The notes below the pieces were generated by a model. The model was not told where the DNA came from and searched no databases. It saw only the letters and a list, made by a program, of their open reading frames with translations. DNA of 64,000 bases from Mycobacterium sp. 852013-50091_SCH5140682 (GTDB lineage Bacteria; Actinomycetota; Actinomycetes; Mycobacteriales; Mycobacteriaceae): contig NZ_LZTB01000120.1 in the NCBI RefSeq assembly GCF_001665685.1, forward strand, positions 33,050-97,049, read 5' to 3'. The translations under genes were made by a program, and so were the position numbers. Each line of letters begins with the position of its first letter. Position 1 is the stretch's first letter. Shown here one piece after another: positions 51,685 to 58,501 of this stretch.

Positions 51685-52764
51685 CTAATTGAATCCGAGC
51701 CAGCTCGGCAGGGCGCGTTCGCGCGAATCACACAGCACGGCGCGGGTGTCGCAGTTGCCGCGCGGTGAACCCGCGCCGCTCCACATGCCGCCGGTGTCGC
51801 GCCGCAGCACGATCGCCGACGAGCCGCCACCGTCGAGGAGCAGCGCGTTGTCGGCGCCCAGGCTACGGAAAAGATCCTGCATGTTGTCCGGGGTGTAGCT
51901 GCCGCCCTGGAACACGTAGAACTGGTCGGCCGCCCGGTTGTAGCCCAGCGCCGTGCGCGCCGCGCTCGGGCCGTTGTCATTGAGCTGGCCGGTGTCACCC
52001 GGAGCCAGCAAGCCGATCCCGGAGACCGCGACGAACCGTGCGTTCTGGTCGAACAGCCGCTGGATCACCGGGGTGGCCGCGTCGTAGTCGTCGGGACCCT
52101 TGGGCATCACCACGTACGGGGCCCCGCCGGTCGGCAGGATCATGGTGGCCAACGCCGTCCAGTGCTCGTCACCGCCGGAGAGGCCCTGCTTGCCGGCGTA
52201 GGCCAGGGTGCCGGTCACGGCCGTGTTGGCCCGGCCCTGCCCGCGGGTGTTGTCGACGTAGGCGCCCAGCGGTGAGCTGCAGCCGGTGTCGCGCCACGAG
52301 CCGCCCTTCTGGCCACGCACGTCGAAGAAGTTGGCATTGATGGCGATGGTCGGTTGACCCAACGCTTGCCAAGCCTGAAGCGGTGCATAGGTTTCCGAGG
52401 CCTGCCAGAGTCCTTCGCCGGTACGCGCGCCCGGTGTGCGCTCACACCGGGACTGATAGCCCTGATGGCTGTCGACCAGCAGGCGCGGGCTCAGCCGGGT
52501 CGAGGCGTTCTTGATGGTCATCAAGTGCCCGCCGTTGTTCAGCGTGTACTGGTTGCCCGAAGCCGACATGAACGGTGCGGCGAACTGCCCGCCGAAGTTG
52601 TAGACGAGGTACGAGCCCTTGGTGTTGGCGATCGCGCCGAGCAGCAGTGCCTTGGCGTCCTCGGCCCGGGCCGTCGGCGTTCCGCCATAACTCAGCACGG
52701 CGCACAACGCGAGGGCGGTCGCACCGGCTACCACGCGTTGTTTCAGTTTTGCCAGCGCAGGCAC
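51685..52764 (-). CDS. Secreted phosphodiester glycosidase (NAGPA-domain) protein
   Basis: This 359-residue exported protein has a signal peptide ending TARA near residue 33. The NAGPA fold is seen in AINANFFDVRGQKGG, ARTALGYNRAADQFYVFQGG and ALLLDGGGSSAIVLRRDTG, with the metal and catalytic region DGGGSS. The family cleaves phosphodiester-linked sugars, as in uncovering enzyme. The start is GTG at 52764, because TTGACA and TATTGT form a strong promoter with TATTGT ending 7 nt before it. Target glycan unknown. Confidence 0.82.
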   Translation of the reverse strand: MPALAKLKQRVVAGATALALCAVLSYGGTPTARAEDAKALLLGAIANTKGSYLVYNFGGQFAAPFMSASGNQYTLNNGGHLMTIKNASTRLSPRLLVDSHQGYQSRCERTPGARTGEGLWQASETYAPLQAWQALGQPTIAINANFFDVRGQKGGSWRDTGCSSPLGAYVDNTRGQGRANTAVTGTLAYAGKQGLSGGDEHWTALATMILPTGGAPYVVMPKGPDDYDAATPVIQRLFDQNARFVAVSGIGLLAPGDTGQLNDNGPSAARTALGYNRAADQFYVFQGGSYTPDNMQDLFRSLGADNALLLDGGGSSAIVLRRDTGGMWSGAGSPRGNCDTRAVLCDSRERALPSWLGFN

Positions 52765-52771
52765 GCTGTAC

Positions 52772-52799
52772 ACAATAACCACACAGGAAACTCTGTCAA
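52772..52799 (-). promoter_or_regulatory. Strong promoter of the glycosidase gene
   Basis: On the minus strand TTGACA (52799-52794), a 16-nt spacer and TATTGT (52777-52772) match the sigA consensus. The predicted start of transcription falls on the GTG start codon, giving a leaderless mRNA. Confidence 0.7.
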
Positions 52800-52926
52800 C
52801 ATTAGTAACACTACAATCTCGATTCGGTACCGGACGTGCGACTTTGCCGGTAAACCCGGCATACATACCATCGGACGACGCGCCGGTGCGCGCTGCCGGG
52901 CACCGCGAGACTGCGGTTAGCTGTGG

Positions 52927-54162
52927 TCAGGTTTTCGGCGTCAGCCGGTACACCGCGCCTGCGGCGTCGTCGGTGATGTACACCGCGCCATCGGGTCCCG
53001 CGACCGCCGCGACCGGGCGGCCCCACCGCGAACCGCCGTCATCTTGGAACCCGCCGACCAGTGTCTGCTGCGCACCCAATGTGCCGTCGTGCCAGCCGAA
53101 GAACGACACCTCGGGCGCTTGGGCGCTCGCACGGTTCCACGAGCCGTGCACACCCACCAGCGCGCCCGTACCGAATTGCGCCAGCTCGGTGAAACTCATA
53201 CCGAGCGGCGCCGAATGCGCGGGGATGCCCTGCTCAACCGGCGGCAGCGCCGCACAGTCCAGCTTGCTGCCGTCGGCGTTGGTCTGCATGTCGCGGATGA
53301 ACCCCACCGGTGCGGCGCCGTCGGGATTGCAATAGGGCCAACCCAATTCGCGTCCCGGCCAGAGCTTCGCAACGGTCTCCGGCGGATGATCGTTGACGTA
53401 GTCCTGGTTCACCTTGCCGTCAGGATCCGCGACGTTGTCACGGTTGTTCACTGCGGTCCACAACGACCCGTCGGGAGCCAACGCCAGGCCCGTGCCGTTG
53501 CGCACCCCGGTCGCGAACGGCTGGGCCGGGCCGCCGCCAGGGGGCACGCGCATGATGGTGGCCCGCGGCGGGGTGGCGGCGCGGTCCTCGGCTGAGATGT
53601 TGCCCGTGGAGCCGATCGAGAAGTACACAGCGCCATCGCGTCCCACCACCACACTCTTGAGCGCATGGGCGTAGGCGCCGCGTAGATCGAGGCTCTTGGC
53701 GTCGGGAAGGTCTGCAGCGATCGTGCGGGGATTGACGGCGCGGCCGTCGGCGTAGTCGTAGGCGTCGATCTGGTCGCTCTCCGCGACATACAGTGTGGAC
53801 CCGGCGAACGTCAGACCGTGTGGTTGATCCAGACCGGCCAACGCCACCTGCCGCGTCGGCAGCACCTGCACGACCTGCCCTGCGCCCGGCACCGAGACGA
53901 GCAGCCTGCCATCGGGCGTCCACGCCGCCATCCTGGCGCCCGGCACCCGGGCCACGACCGTCAGCGTCCAGCCGGCAGGCACCTGAGCGTGGCGCGGCCG
54001 GTCGAACGGGGACTGCGCGAGGACATCGGGCACCTCGACGGTGACCGTCGACAGGCCTGCTGGCACAGGCGGCGGGTTCGGCGCCGGTGTGGGCGGGGAG
54101 CCGCAGGCCGCCGTCGCGACCAGAACCGCTGCGAGCGCGCTACGCGCCGCCCAGACCCGCAT
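52927..54162 (-). CDS. Sorbosone/glucose dehydrogenase-like beta-propeller lipoprotein
   Basis: This 411-residue lipoprotein (lipobox ATAAC, Cys20) has a six-bladed propeller with PHGLTFAGSTLYVAE, VVGRDGAVYFSIGSTGN, LALAPDGSLWTAVNNRDN, GRELGWPYCNPDG and GPDGAVYITDDAAGAVYRL, typical of the soluble glucose/sorbosone dehydrogenase family that uses PQQ. Whether PQQ is made here is unknown, and many mycobacterial members lack proven activity. It overlaps the pirin gene by 23 nt, so the two are one transcript. Confidence 0.85.
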   Translation of the reverse strand: MRVWAARSALAAVLVATAACGSPPTPAPNPPPVPAGLSTVTVEVPDVLAQSPFDRPRHAQVPAGWTLTVVARVPGARMAAWTPDGRLLVSVPGAGQVVQVLPTRQVALAGLDQPHGLTFAGSTLYVAESDQIDAYDYADGRAVNPRTIAADLPDAKSLDLRGAYAHALKSVVVGRDGAVYFSIGSTGNISAEDRAATPPRATIMRVPPGGGPAQPFATGVRNGTGLALAPDGSLWTAVNNRDNVADPDGKVNQDYVNDHPPETVAKLWPGRELGWPYCNPDGAAPVGFIRDMQTNADGSKLDCAALPPVEQGIPAHSAPLGMSFTELAQFGTGALVGVHGSWNRASAQAPEVSFFGWHDGTLGAQQTLVGGFQDDGGSRWGRPVAAVAGPDGAVYITDDAAGAVYRLTPKT

Positions 54163-54853
54163 GCATCTCCCACACCAGGATCTCGGCGTCCGCCGACGCG
54201 CTCACGCGCTGGCCGCCGCTGGCGGTGAGGCGGGCGGCGTCGCCCGTCGTCAGCTCACCGGCGCCTTCGAGCGTCACCGCGCCCCGGGTGACGAACAGGT
54301 GCACGTACGGGGCGTGTGGCAGCTCGAGCGCGTCGCCGGGCTGCAGCCGGGCGCCGTACAGGGTGGCGTTGCGGTTGTGCAGCGTGACGGCAGCGTCGGT
54401 GGCGCCTGACGCGATGGGCGTCAGGGAATCGGTGAGCTCGATCTCCTGCTGTTGATAGCCCGGCGTCACGTTGGCCTCGTCCGGCAGCACCCACATCTGC
54501 ACGAAATGGACTGGCGCAGCCGAAGATCCATTCTTCTCCGAATGGGAGACTCCGGAGCCCGCCGACATCCGTTGCGCCAGGCCGGGATAGATGACGCCGG
54601 AGTTGCCCATGGAATCGTGGTGTGCGAGTTCGCCGTCGAGCACCCATGTCACGATTTCCATGTCACGGTGCGGGTGGGTGTCGAAACCTGAAGCCGGTTT
54701 GACGATGTCGTCGTTGTTGACCAGCAGCAGCCCGTGATGGGTATTGGCCGGGTCGTAGTAATCGCCGAACGAGAACGAATGCCGCGACTGCAGCCATTCG
54801 GTGGTGGTGAGGCCACGGTCGCCGGCGTGGCGAATGTCGACGATCGGAGGCAT
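54140..54853 (-). CDS. Pirin-family bicupin protein
   Basis: This 237-residue pirin has the N-terminal cupin with metal ligands in FDTHPHRDMEIVTWVLDG and HHDSMGNSGVI, then MSAGSGVSHSEKN. The C-terminal cupin is LYGARLQPGDALELPHAP. It resembles Rv0181c of M. tuberculosis, which lies near sigG and Rv0183. Pirins include quercetinases and redox sensors. TAAGCT ends 7 nt before the ATG, so it is likely leaderless, divergent from the SDR gene. Confidence 0.9.
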   Translation of the reverse strand: MPPIVDIRHAGDRGLTTTEWLQSRHSFSFGDYYDPANTHHGLLLVNNDDIVKPASGFDTHPHRDMEIVTWVLDGELAHHDSMGNSGVIYPGLAQRMSAGSGVSHSEKNGSSAAPVHFVQMWVLPDEANVTPGYQQQEIELTDSLTPIASGATDAAVTLHNRNATLYGARLQPGDALELPHAPYVHLFVTRGAVTLEGAGELTTGDAARLTASGGQRVSASADAEILVWEMHAGLGGA

Positions 54854-54860
54854 GCCGCCC

Positions 54861-54906
54861 AGCTTAGCGACCTAACGTCAACCCACCGGTCGGCCGGACT
54901 TAGTGT
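54861..54906. promoter_or_regulatory. Divergent leaderless promoters for pirin and SDR
   Basis: On the minus strand TAAGCT (54866-54861) is 7 nt before the pirin ATG. On the plus strand TAGTGT (54901-54906) is 7 nt before the SDR GTG. The two -10 boxes are only 34 nt apart, so one regulator could affect both. Confidence 0.5.
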
Positions 54907-54913
54907 GTGAGTC

Positions 54914-55690
54914 GTGGATATCAACGGAGCTAGCGCAATCGTCACCGGTGGCGCATCAGGTATCGGCGCGGCAACCGCCCGCCAGTTGGCTGCCAAGGGA
55001 GCCCGCGTCGTCGTGGCTGACCTGCAGGCCGAAAAGGGCGAGGAACTCGCCAAAGAGATCGGCGGCGTGTTCGTCACCGTCGACGTGACCGACACCGACC
55101 AGATCATCGACGCGGTCAACACCGCCGTCGACCTCGGTCCGCTGCGTGCCCTGGTGAACTCGGCGGGCATCGGCTGGGCCCAGCGCACCATCGGCAAGGA
55201 CGGCCAGTTCGAATCCGCCCACAACCTGGATGTCTACAAGAAGGTGCTGGCGATCAACCTGGTCGGCACGTTCGACTGCATCCGGCTGGCCGCCACCGCG
55301 ATGAGCCGCAATGAACTCACCGACACCGGCGAACGCGGCGCGATCGTCAACATGACCAGCGTCGCGGCCTTCGACGGCCAGATCGGGCAGGCCGCGTACT
55401 CGTCGTCCAAGGGCGGCGTCGTGGGTCTGACCCTGCCGGTCGCACGTGATCTGTCCGCAGTGGGCATCCGCGTCAACACCGTGGCCCCCGGCCTCATCGA
55501 CACCCCGATCTACGGGGAAGGCGAAGCGTCCGAAGCCTTCAAGGCCAAGCTCGGCGAATCCGTGCTCTTCCCGCACCGCCTGGGCAAGCCCGAGGAACTG
55601 GCATCGATGGTCATCGAGCTGATCACCAACTCGTACATGAACGCCGAGGTCGTCCGCGTCGACGGTGGTATCCGGATGCCACCCAAGTAG
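54914..55690 (+). CDS. Short-chain dehydrogenase (3-hydroxyacyl-CoA dehydrogenase type 2-like)
   Basis: This 258-residue SDR has TGGASGIGAATARQLAAKG as cofactor motif, Asp in VVADLQAEKG indicating NAD, NSAGIGW, catalytic Ser in NMTSVAAFDG, and YSSSK. The sequence GIRVNTVAPGLIDTP and the C-terminal NAEVVRVDGGIRM resemble HSD17B10-type hydroxyacyl-CoA/hydroxysteroid dehydrogenases. The GTG at 54914 fits the leaderless pattern. It is followed by a strong hairpin. Confidence 0.92.
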   Translation: MDINGASAIVTGGASGIGAATARQLAAKGARVVVADLQAEKGEELAKEIGGVFVTVDVTDTDQIIDAVNTAVDLGPLRALVNSAGIGWAQRTIGKDGQFESAHNLDVYKKVLAINLVGTFDCIRLAATAMSRNELTDTGERGAIVNMTSVAAFDGQIGQAAYSSSKGGVVGLTLPVARDLSAVGIRVNTVAPGLIDTPIYGEGEASEAFKAKLGESVLFPHRLGKPEELASMVIELITNSYMNAEVVRVDGGIRMPPK

Positions 55691-55710
55691 GTTCCGCTCA
55701 GTTTCGCGAA

Positions 55711-55760
55711 CAGACACATAGGTCCCCGCACGCCCGGCGTGTCGGGGACCTATGTGTCTG
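55711..55760. terminator. 18-bp perfect hairpin between convergent genes
   Basis: CAGACACATAGGTCCCCG (55711-55728) pairs perfectly with 55743-55760. The 14-nt centre adds CACGC/GCGTG pairs with a single bulge. It lies between convergent SDR and alcohol dehydrogenase genes, about 15-20 nt from each stop, and is the strongest stem seen in the window. Confidence 0.75.
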
Positions 55761-55774
55761 CTGGGCAGAAAGCG

Positions 55775-56899
55775 TTACCAGTCCGATTCGTCGAACTTGA
55801 TGACGCCGCGAATGTTGTTGCCGTCCAACATGTCCTGGTAGCCCTGGTTGATGTCCTCGAGTTTGTAGGTGCGCGTGATCATGTCGTCGATGTTGAGCAG
55901 GCCCGCCTTGTAGAGCGCGGTGAGCCGCGGCGTCTCCACGTGCGAGCTGCCGCCACCAAAGATGTTGCCCTTCAACGTCTTCTGCAACATGGTGAACAGG
56001 AACAGGTTGAGCTTGACGTCGGCGTCCATCATCGACCCCATGCCCGTCACCACACAGGTGCCGGTCTTGGCGGTGAGAATCATCGCCTCTTCGATGTACT
56101 CGCCCTTCATCTCGCCGACCGCGATGATGACCTTGTCGCCCATCAATCCGTGGGTGACGTCGATGATCGGGGCGATGGCCTCGGCCATGGACGGGTAAAC
56201 GTGCGTCGCGCCGAACTTGATGGCCTGCTCACGTTTCCACGCATTCGGGTCGATGGCGATGACCTGCTTGGCCCCCGAGATCACCGCTCCCTGCAGCGCG
56301 CTCATGCCGATACCGCCGACACCCACGATGATGACCGTCTCGCCGGGCTTGACGTCGGCGACGTTGGTGGCCGAGCCAAAGCCGGTCGGCACCGCGCAAC
56401 CCATGATGGCCGCGGTCTCGAACGGGATGTCCTTGTCGATCTTGACGACCGAATCCTTGTGCACGGTCATGTACGGCGCGAAGGTGCCGAGCAGGTTCAT
56501 CGGCGACACCTCACGGTCGCCGGCGTGGATGCGGCTGGTGCCGTCGGCGATGGCCTTGCCGCCCAACAGCACGGCGCCACGGTCGCACAGCGACCGAAAG
56601 CCCTTCAGACACGGCGGACACTCGCCACACGCCGGGATGAAAGCGAGGATGACGTGGTCACCCTCCTCGATGCCGGTGACGTTCTTGCCGACCTTCGTGA
56701 CCACTCCGGCACCCTCGTGGCCGCCCAGCGCGGGCAAGCCGATCGGCGTCGCACCGGTGGTGATGTGGTAGTCGGAGTGGCACATGCCTGCGGCATGCAT
56801 CCGGATCTGTACCTCGTCGGCGACGGGGTCACCAAGGTCGATCTCGTCGACCTTGAACGGCGAATTGAGTTCCCACAGCAGGGCGCCCTTGGTCTTCAT
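55775..56899 (-). CDS. Zinc alcohol dehydrogenase (NDMA-dependent type)
   Basis: This 374-residue class III-like dehydrogenase has zinc ligands in AAGMCHSDYHI and LGGHEGAGVV, structural cysteines in CGECPPCLKGFRSLC, cofactor motif VIIVGVGGIGMSALQGAV and AIDPNAWKRE. Length and sequence match the mycobacterial NDMA-dependent / AdhD group, whose members hold NAD tightly and use mycofactocin as electron acceptor. That link is family knowledge; no mft gene is present. TATGAT lies 8 nt before the ATG. It is convergent with the SDR gene. Confidence 0.92.
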   Translation of the reverse strand: MKTKGALLWELNSPFKVDEIDLGDPVADEVQIRMHAAGMCHSDYHITTGATPIGLPALGGHEGAGVVTKVGKNVTGIEEGDHVILAFIPACGECPPCLKGFRSLCDRGAVLLGGKAIADGTSRIHAGDREVSPMNLLGTFAPYMTVHKDSVVKIDKDIPFETAAIMGCAVPTGFGSATNVADVKPGETVIIVGVGGIGMSALQGAVISGAKQVIAIDPNAWKREQAIKFGATHVYPSMAEAIAPIIDVTHGLMGDKVIIAVGEMKGEYIEEAMILTAKTGTCVVTGMGSMMDADVKLNLFLFTMLQKTLKGNIFGGGSSHVETPRLTALYKAGLLNIDDMITRTYKLEDINQGYQDMLDGNNIRGVIKFDESDW

Positions 56900-57052
56900 G
56901 ACAGGCGATCATAGAACACGTTTCAGAAAGTGTGACAAGCAGCACTCTGAACTGCGTGTATGTGAGCTTCTCTTCGTCGTCTGTTGCTGGTGTCGCGGGC
57001 TCTGCCGAGTGGTTGGGCACGGGCACGGGCTCGGCTTGCCTCGCCGTCGCCG

Positions 57053-57105
57053 AGTGGCCAGTTGCGTCACGCGATCGGCCGGTTTGCGTGTGGTAACTGG
57101 CCACT
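57053..57105. repeat. Palindromic element, copy D
   Basis: This 53-bp element has perfect 11-bp arms AGTGGCCAGTT and AACTGGCCACT plus inner CACGC/GCGTG. It is the first of two tandem copies upstream of the DUF559-type gene. Confidence 0.85.
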
Positions 57106-57157
57106 GGACATGCGGGGTTATCCCCGGCGACGCTTTTGCACTCGTTCTGGGCTGTTG

Positions 57158-57210
57158 AGTGGCCACTTGCGCCACGCGATCGGCTGGTTTGCGTGTCGTG
57201 ACTGGCCACT
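57158..57210. repeat. Palindromic element, copy E
   Basis: This 53-bp element has arms AGTGGCCACTT and GACTGGCCACT, with CACGC/GCGTG inside. The substitutions in the arms relative to copy D do not compensate each other, so its stem is weaker. Confidence 0.75.
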
Positions 57211-57313
57211 GGACATGCGGGGTTATCCCCAAACCGAAGTTCATCCACAGGGCGCGCTCACGGAGCGGCTCGGGACGGCTGGCTTGTCGGCCCTCGCCCA
57301 CACCGTGGGGCAC

Positions 57314-58210
57314 ATGGAGCGACCACTTCTTGGTTCTGAGGCCCTTGCCGCGCGGGCGATGACCCGCCGAACCCTGGCAAACCGCTACAACGTGATCTAC
57401 CGCGACGTCTATCTGGCCAAGGGGGTCGACTTGACCGCGGCCCACCGAGCCGAGGCCGCCTGGTTGTTCTCCGGGCGGCAGGCGACGTTGGCGGGCCTCT
57501 CTGCGGCAGCGCTGTACGGCACGCGGTGGATCGACCCGGCCGAGCCTGCCGAGTTCTATCGGCGCAACGGCAAGCCGGTGCCCGGGATTCTGGTGCACCG
57601 CGACGAACTCCTTGACGACGAGACTCGACTGTTCACCGGGATACCGGTGACGACGCCGGCGCGTACGGCGTTCGACCTGGGCCGGCGCCCCGGCAGGGAC
57701 GAGGCGGTCATTCGGCTGGATGCGCTCGCGCAGGCGACGTTCGTGACGGCGGCCGACGTCGACCCTCTGCTGCCGCGTCATCCCGGTGTGCGGGGTCTGG
57801 TCCAACTGCGTGACGTACTGACCCTCATGGACGGTGGCGCCGAATCCCCGCAGGAAACCCGTACCCGGCTGGTGCTTGTCGACGCAGGGCTGCCCAAGCC
57901 GCAGACGCAGATTGTGGTACCTGGCGACTTCGGCGGTAGAAAGCACGCACGAATTGACATGGGCTACAAGGAATTCAAGATAGGTGTCGAGTACGAGGGC
58001 GCGCAGCATTGGACAGATCCCCGAGTGCGCGCCAATGACATCGATCGCTATGCAGAGTTGGCTGCGCTTGGCTGGTTGATCATCCGCGTCGGGGCTGACC
58101 TACTCGATCGCCGACCCTGGGTTATCGTCGCCCGCCTCTGTGCCGCGTTGCGGGCTGCCGGTGCCGAATGGCCAGTTATTGCACGCATTTTAGGCGATCG
58201 CGTGGCATAA
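57314..58210 (+). CDS. DUF559-type endonuclease-like protein with AbiEi-like N-terminus
   Basis: This 298-residue protein is of a kind common in mycobacteria. Residues about 10-110 resemble AbiEi-type winged-helix antitoxin sequence (TRRTLANRYNVIYRDVYLAKG, FSGRQATLAGLSAAALYG). The C-terminal part has the Vsr/DUF559 nuclease pattern: Asp215, then GVEYEGAQHW (Glu226/Glu228) and DRYAELAALGWLIIRV. The last 14 codons and the TAA stop lie inside palindromic element F. Starts are uncertain; ATG 57314 is chosen. Two repeat copies lie upstream and three at or after the 3' end. Nuclease activity is predicted only. Confidence 0.78.
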   Translation: MERPLLGSEALAARAMTRRTLANRYNVIYRDVYLAKGVDLTAAHRAEAAWLFSGRQATLAGLSAAALYGTRWIDPAEPAEFYRRNGKPVPGILVHRDELLDDETRLFTGIPVTTPARTAFDLGRRPGRDEAVIRLDALAQATFVTAADVDPLLPRHPGVRGLVQLRDVLTLMDGGAESPQETRTRLVLVDAGLPKPQTQIVVPGDFGGRKHARIDMGYKEFKIGVEYEGAQHWTDPRVRANDIDRYAELAALGWLIIRVGADLLDRRPWVIVARLCAALRAAGAEWPVIARILGDRVA

Positions 58211-58219
58211 GTGGCCACT
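58167..58219. repeat. Palindromic element, copy F, within a coding end
   Basis: This 53-bp element has arms AATGGCCAGTT and AAGTGGCCACT and inner GCACGC/GCGTG. It starts inside codon 285 of the DUF559-type gene, and its right arm region supplies the TAA stop. Confidence 0.8.
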
Positions 58220-58260
58220 CGGCGGGTGGCGGGTTTGGGGTGTGGGAGTCGCGGGTGTCG

Positions 58261-58312
58261 AGTGGCTTGTTGTGTACGGGAATTGGGCGTTTGCGTGGCA
58301 TAAGTGGCCACT
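58261..58312. repeat. Palindromic element, copy G
   Basis: This 52-bp element has a left arm AGTGGCTTGTT that is degenerate, while its right arm AAGTGGCCACT is close to consensus. It lies downstream of the DUF559-type gene. Confidence 0.7.
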
Positions 58313-58353
58313 GGGCGGCAGGCGCGGCCCGGCGGCAGGAGCGGCAGGTGTCG

Positions 58354-58405
58354 AGTGGCCTGTTGTGTACGGGAATTGGGCATTCGCGTGGCATAAGTGG
58401 CCACT
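58354..58405. repeat. Palindromic element, copy H
   Basis: This 52-bp element has arms AGTGGCCTGTT and AAGTGGCCACT. It is the tandem twin of copy G and lies about 100 nt before the stop of the convergent sigma-factor gene. Confidence 0.75.
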
Positions 58406-58501
58406 CGGCGGCAGGCGCGGCAGGCGGCGGCAGGCGCGGCCCCGCGGCGGCCGCGCGGCCAGGCTCGACGCCGCCGGGTGCAGGGTGTGGGCGAAGAAGA
58501 C

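Larger units (their letters stand above)
57053..57230 (+). repeat. Tandem 73-bp repeat, 105-bp period
   Basis: Sequences 57053-57125 and 57158-57230 match at 68 of 73 positions. Each includes a palindromic element plus the flank GGACATGCGGGGTTATCCCC. A segmental duplication, not independent insertion, explains the shared flank. Confidence 0.85.
56900..57313. other. Repeat-bearing gap upstream of the DUF559-type gene
   Basis: These 414 nt between divergent genes hold no convincing gene. They contain palindromic elements D and E inside a 73-bp near-identical direct repeat, followed by AT-richer sequence with TTATCCCC and CATCCACAGG. Confidence 0.7.
58254..58421 (+). repeat. Tandem 75-bp repeat, 93-bp period
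   Basis: Sequences 58254-58328 and 58347-58421 differ at 4 of 75 positions. Each contains one palindromic element (G and H) and a GGCGGCAGGCGCGGC tail. The tail then degenerates into simple GGC-rich repeats up to about 58470. Confidence 0.85.

Noticed and set aside
57111..57252. TTATCCCC and CATCCACAGG as DnaA-box-like sequences
   Set aside because: Only partial matches, too few and in no origin context; two of them come from the duplicated flank.
19111..58405. Insertion sequence with transposase
   Set aside because: No transposase-like ORF lies within or between the palindromic elements.
57053..58421. CRISPR array
   Set aside because: The repeats are long palindromes with no regular spacers and no cas genes nearby.
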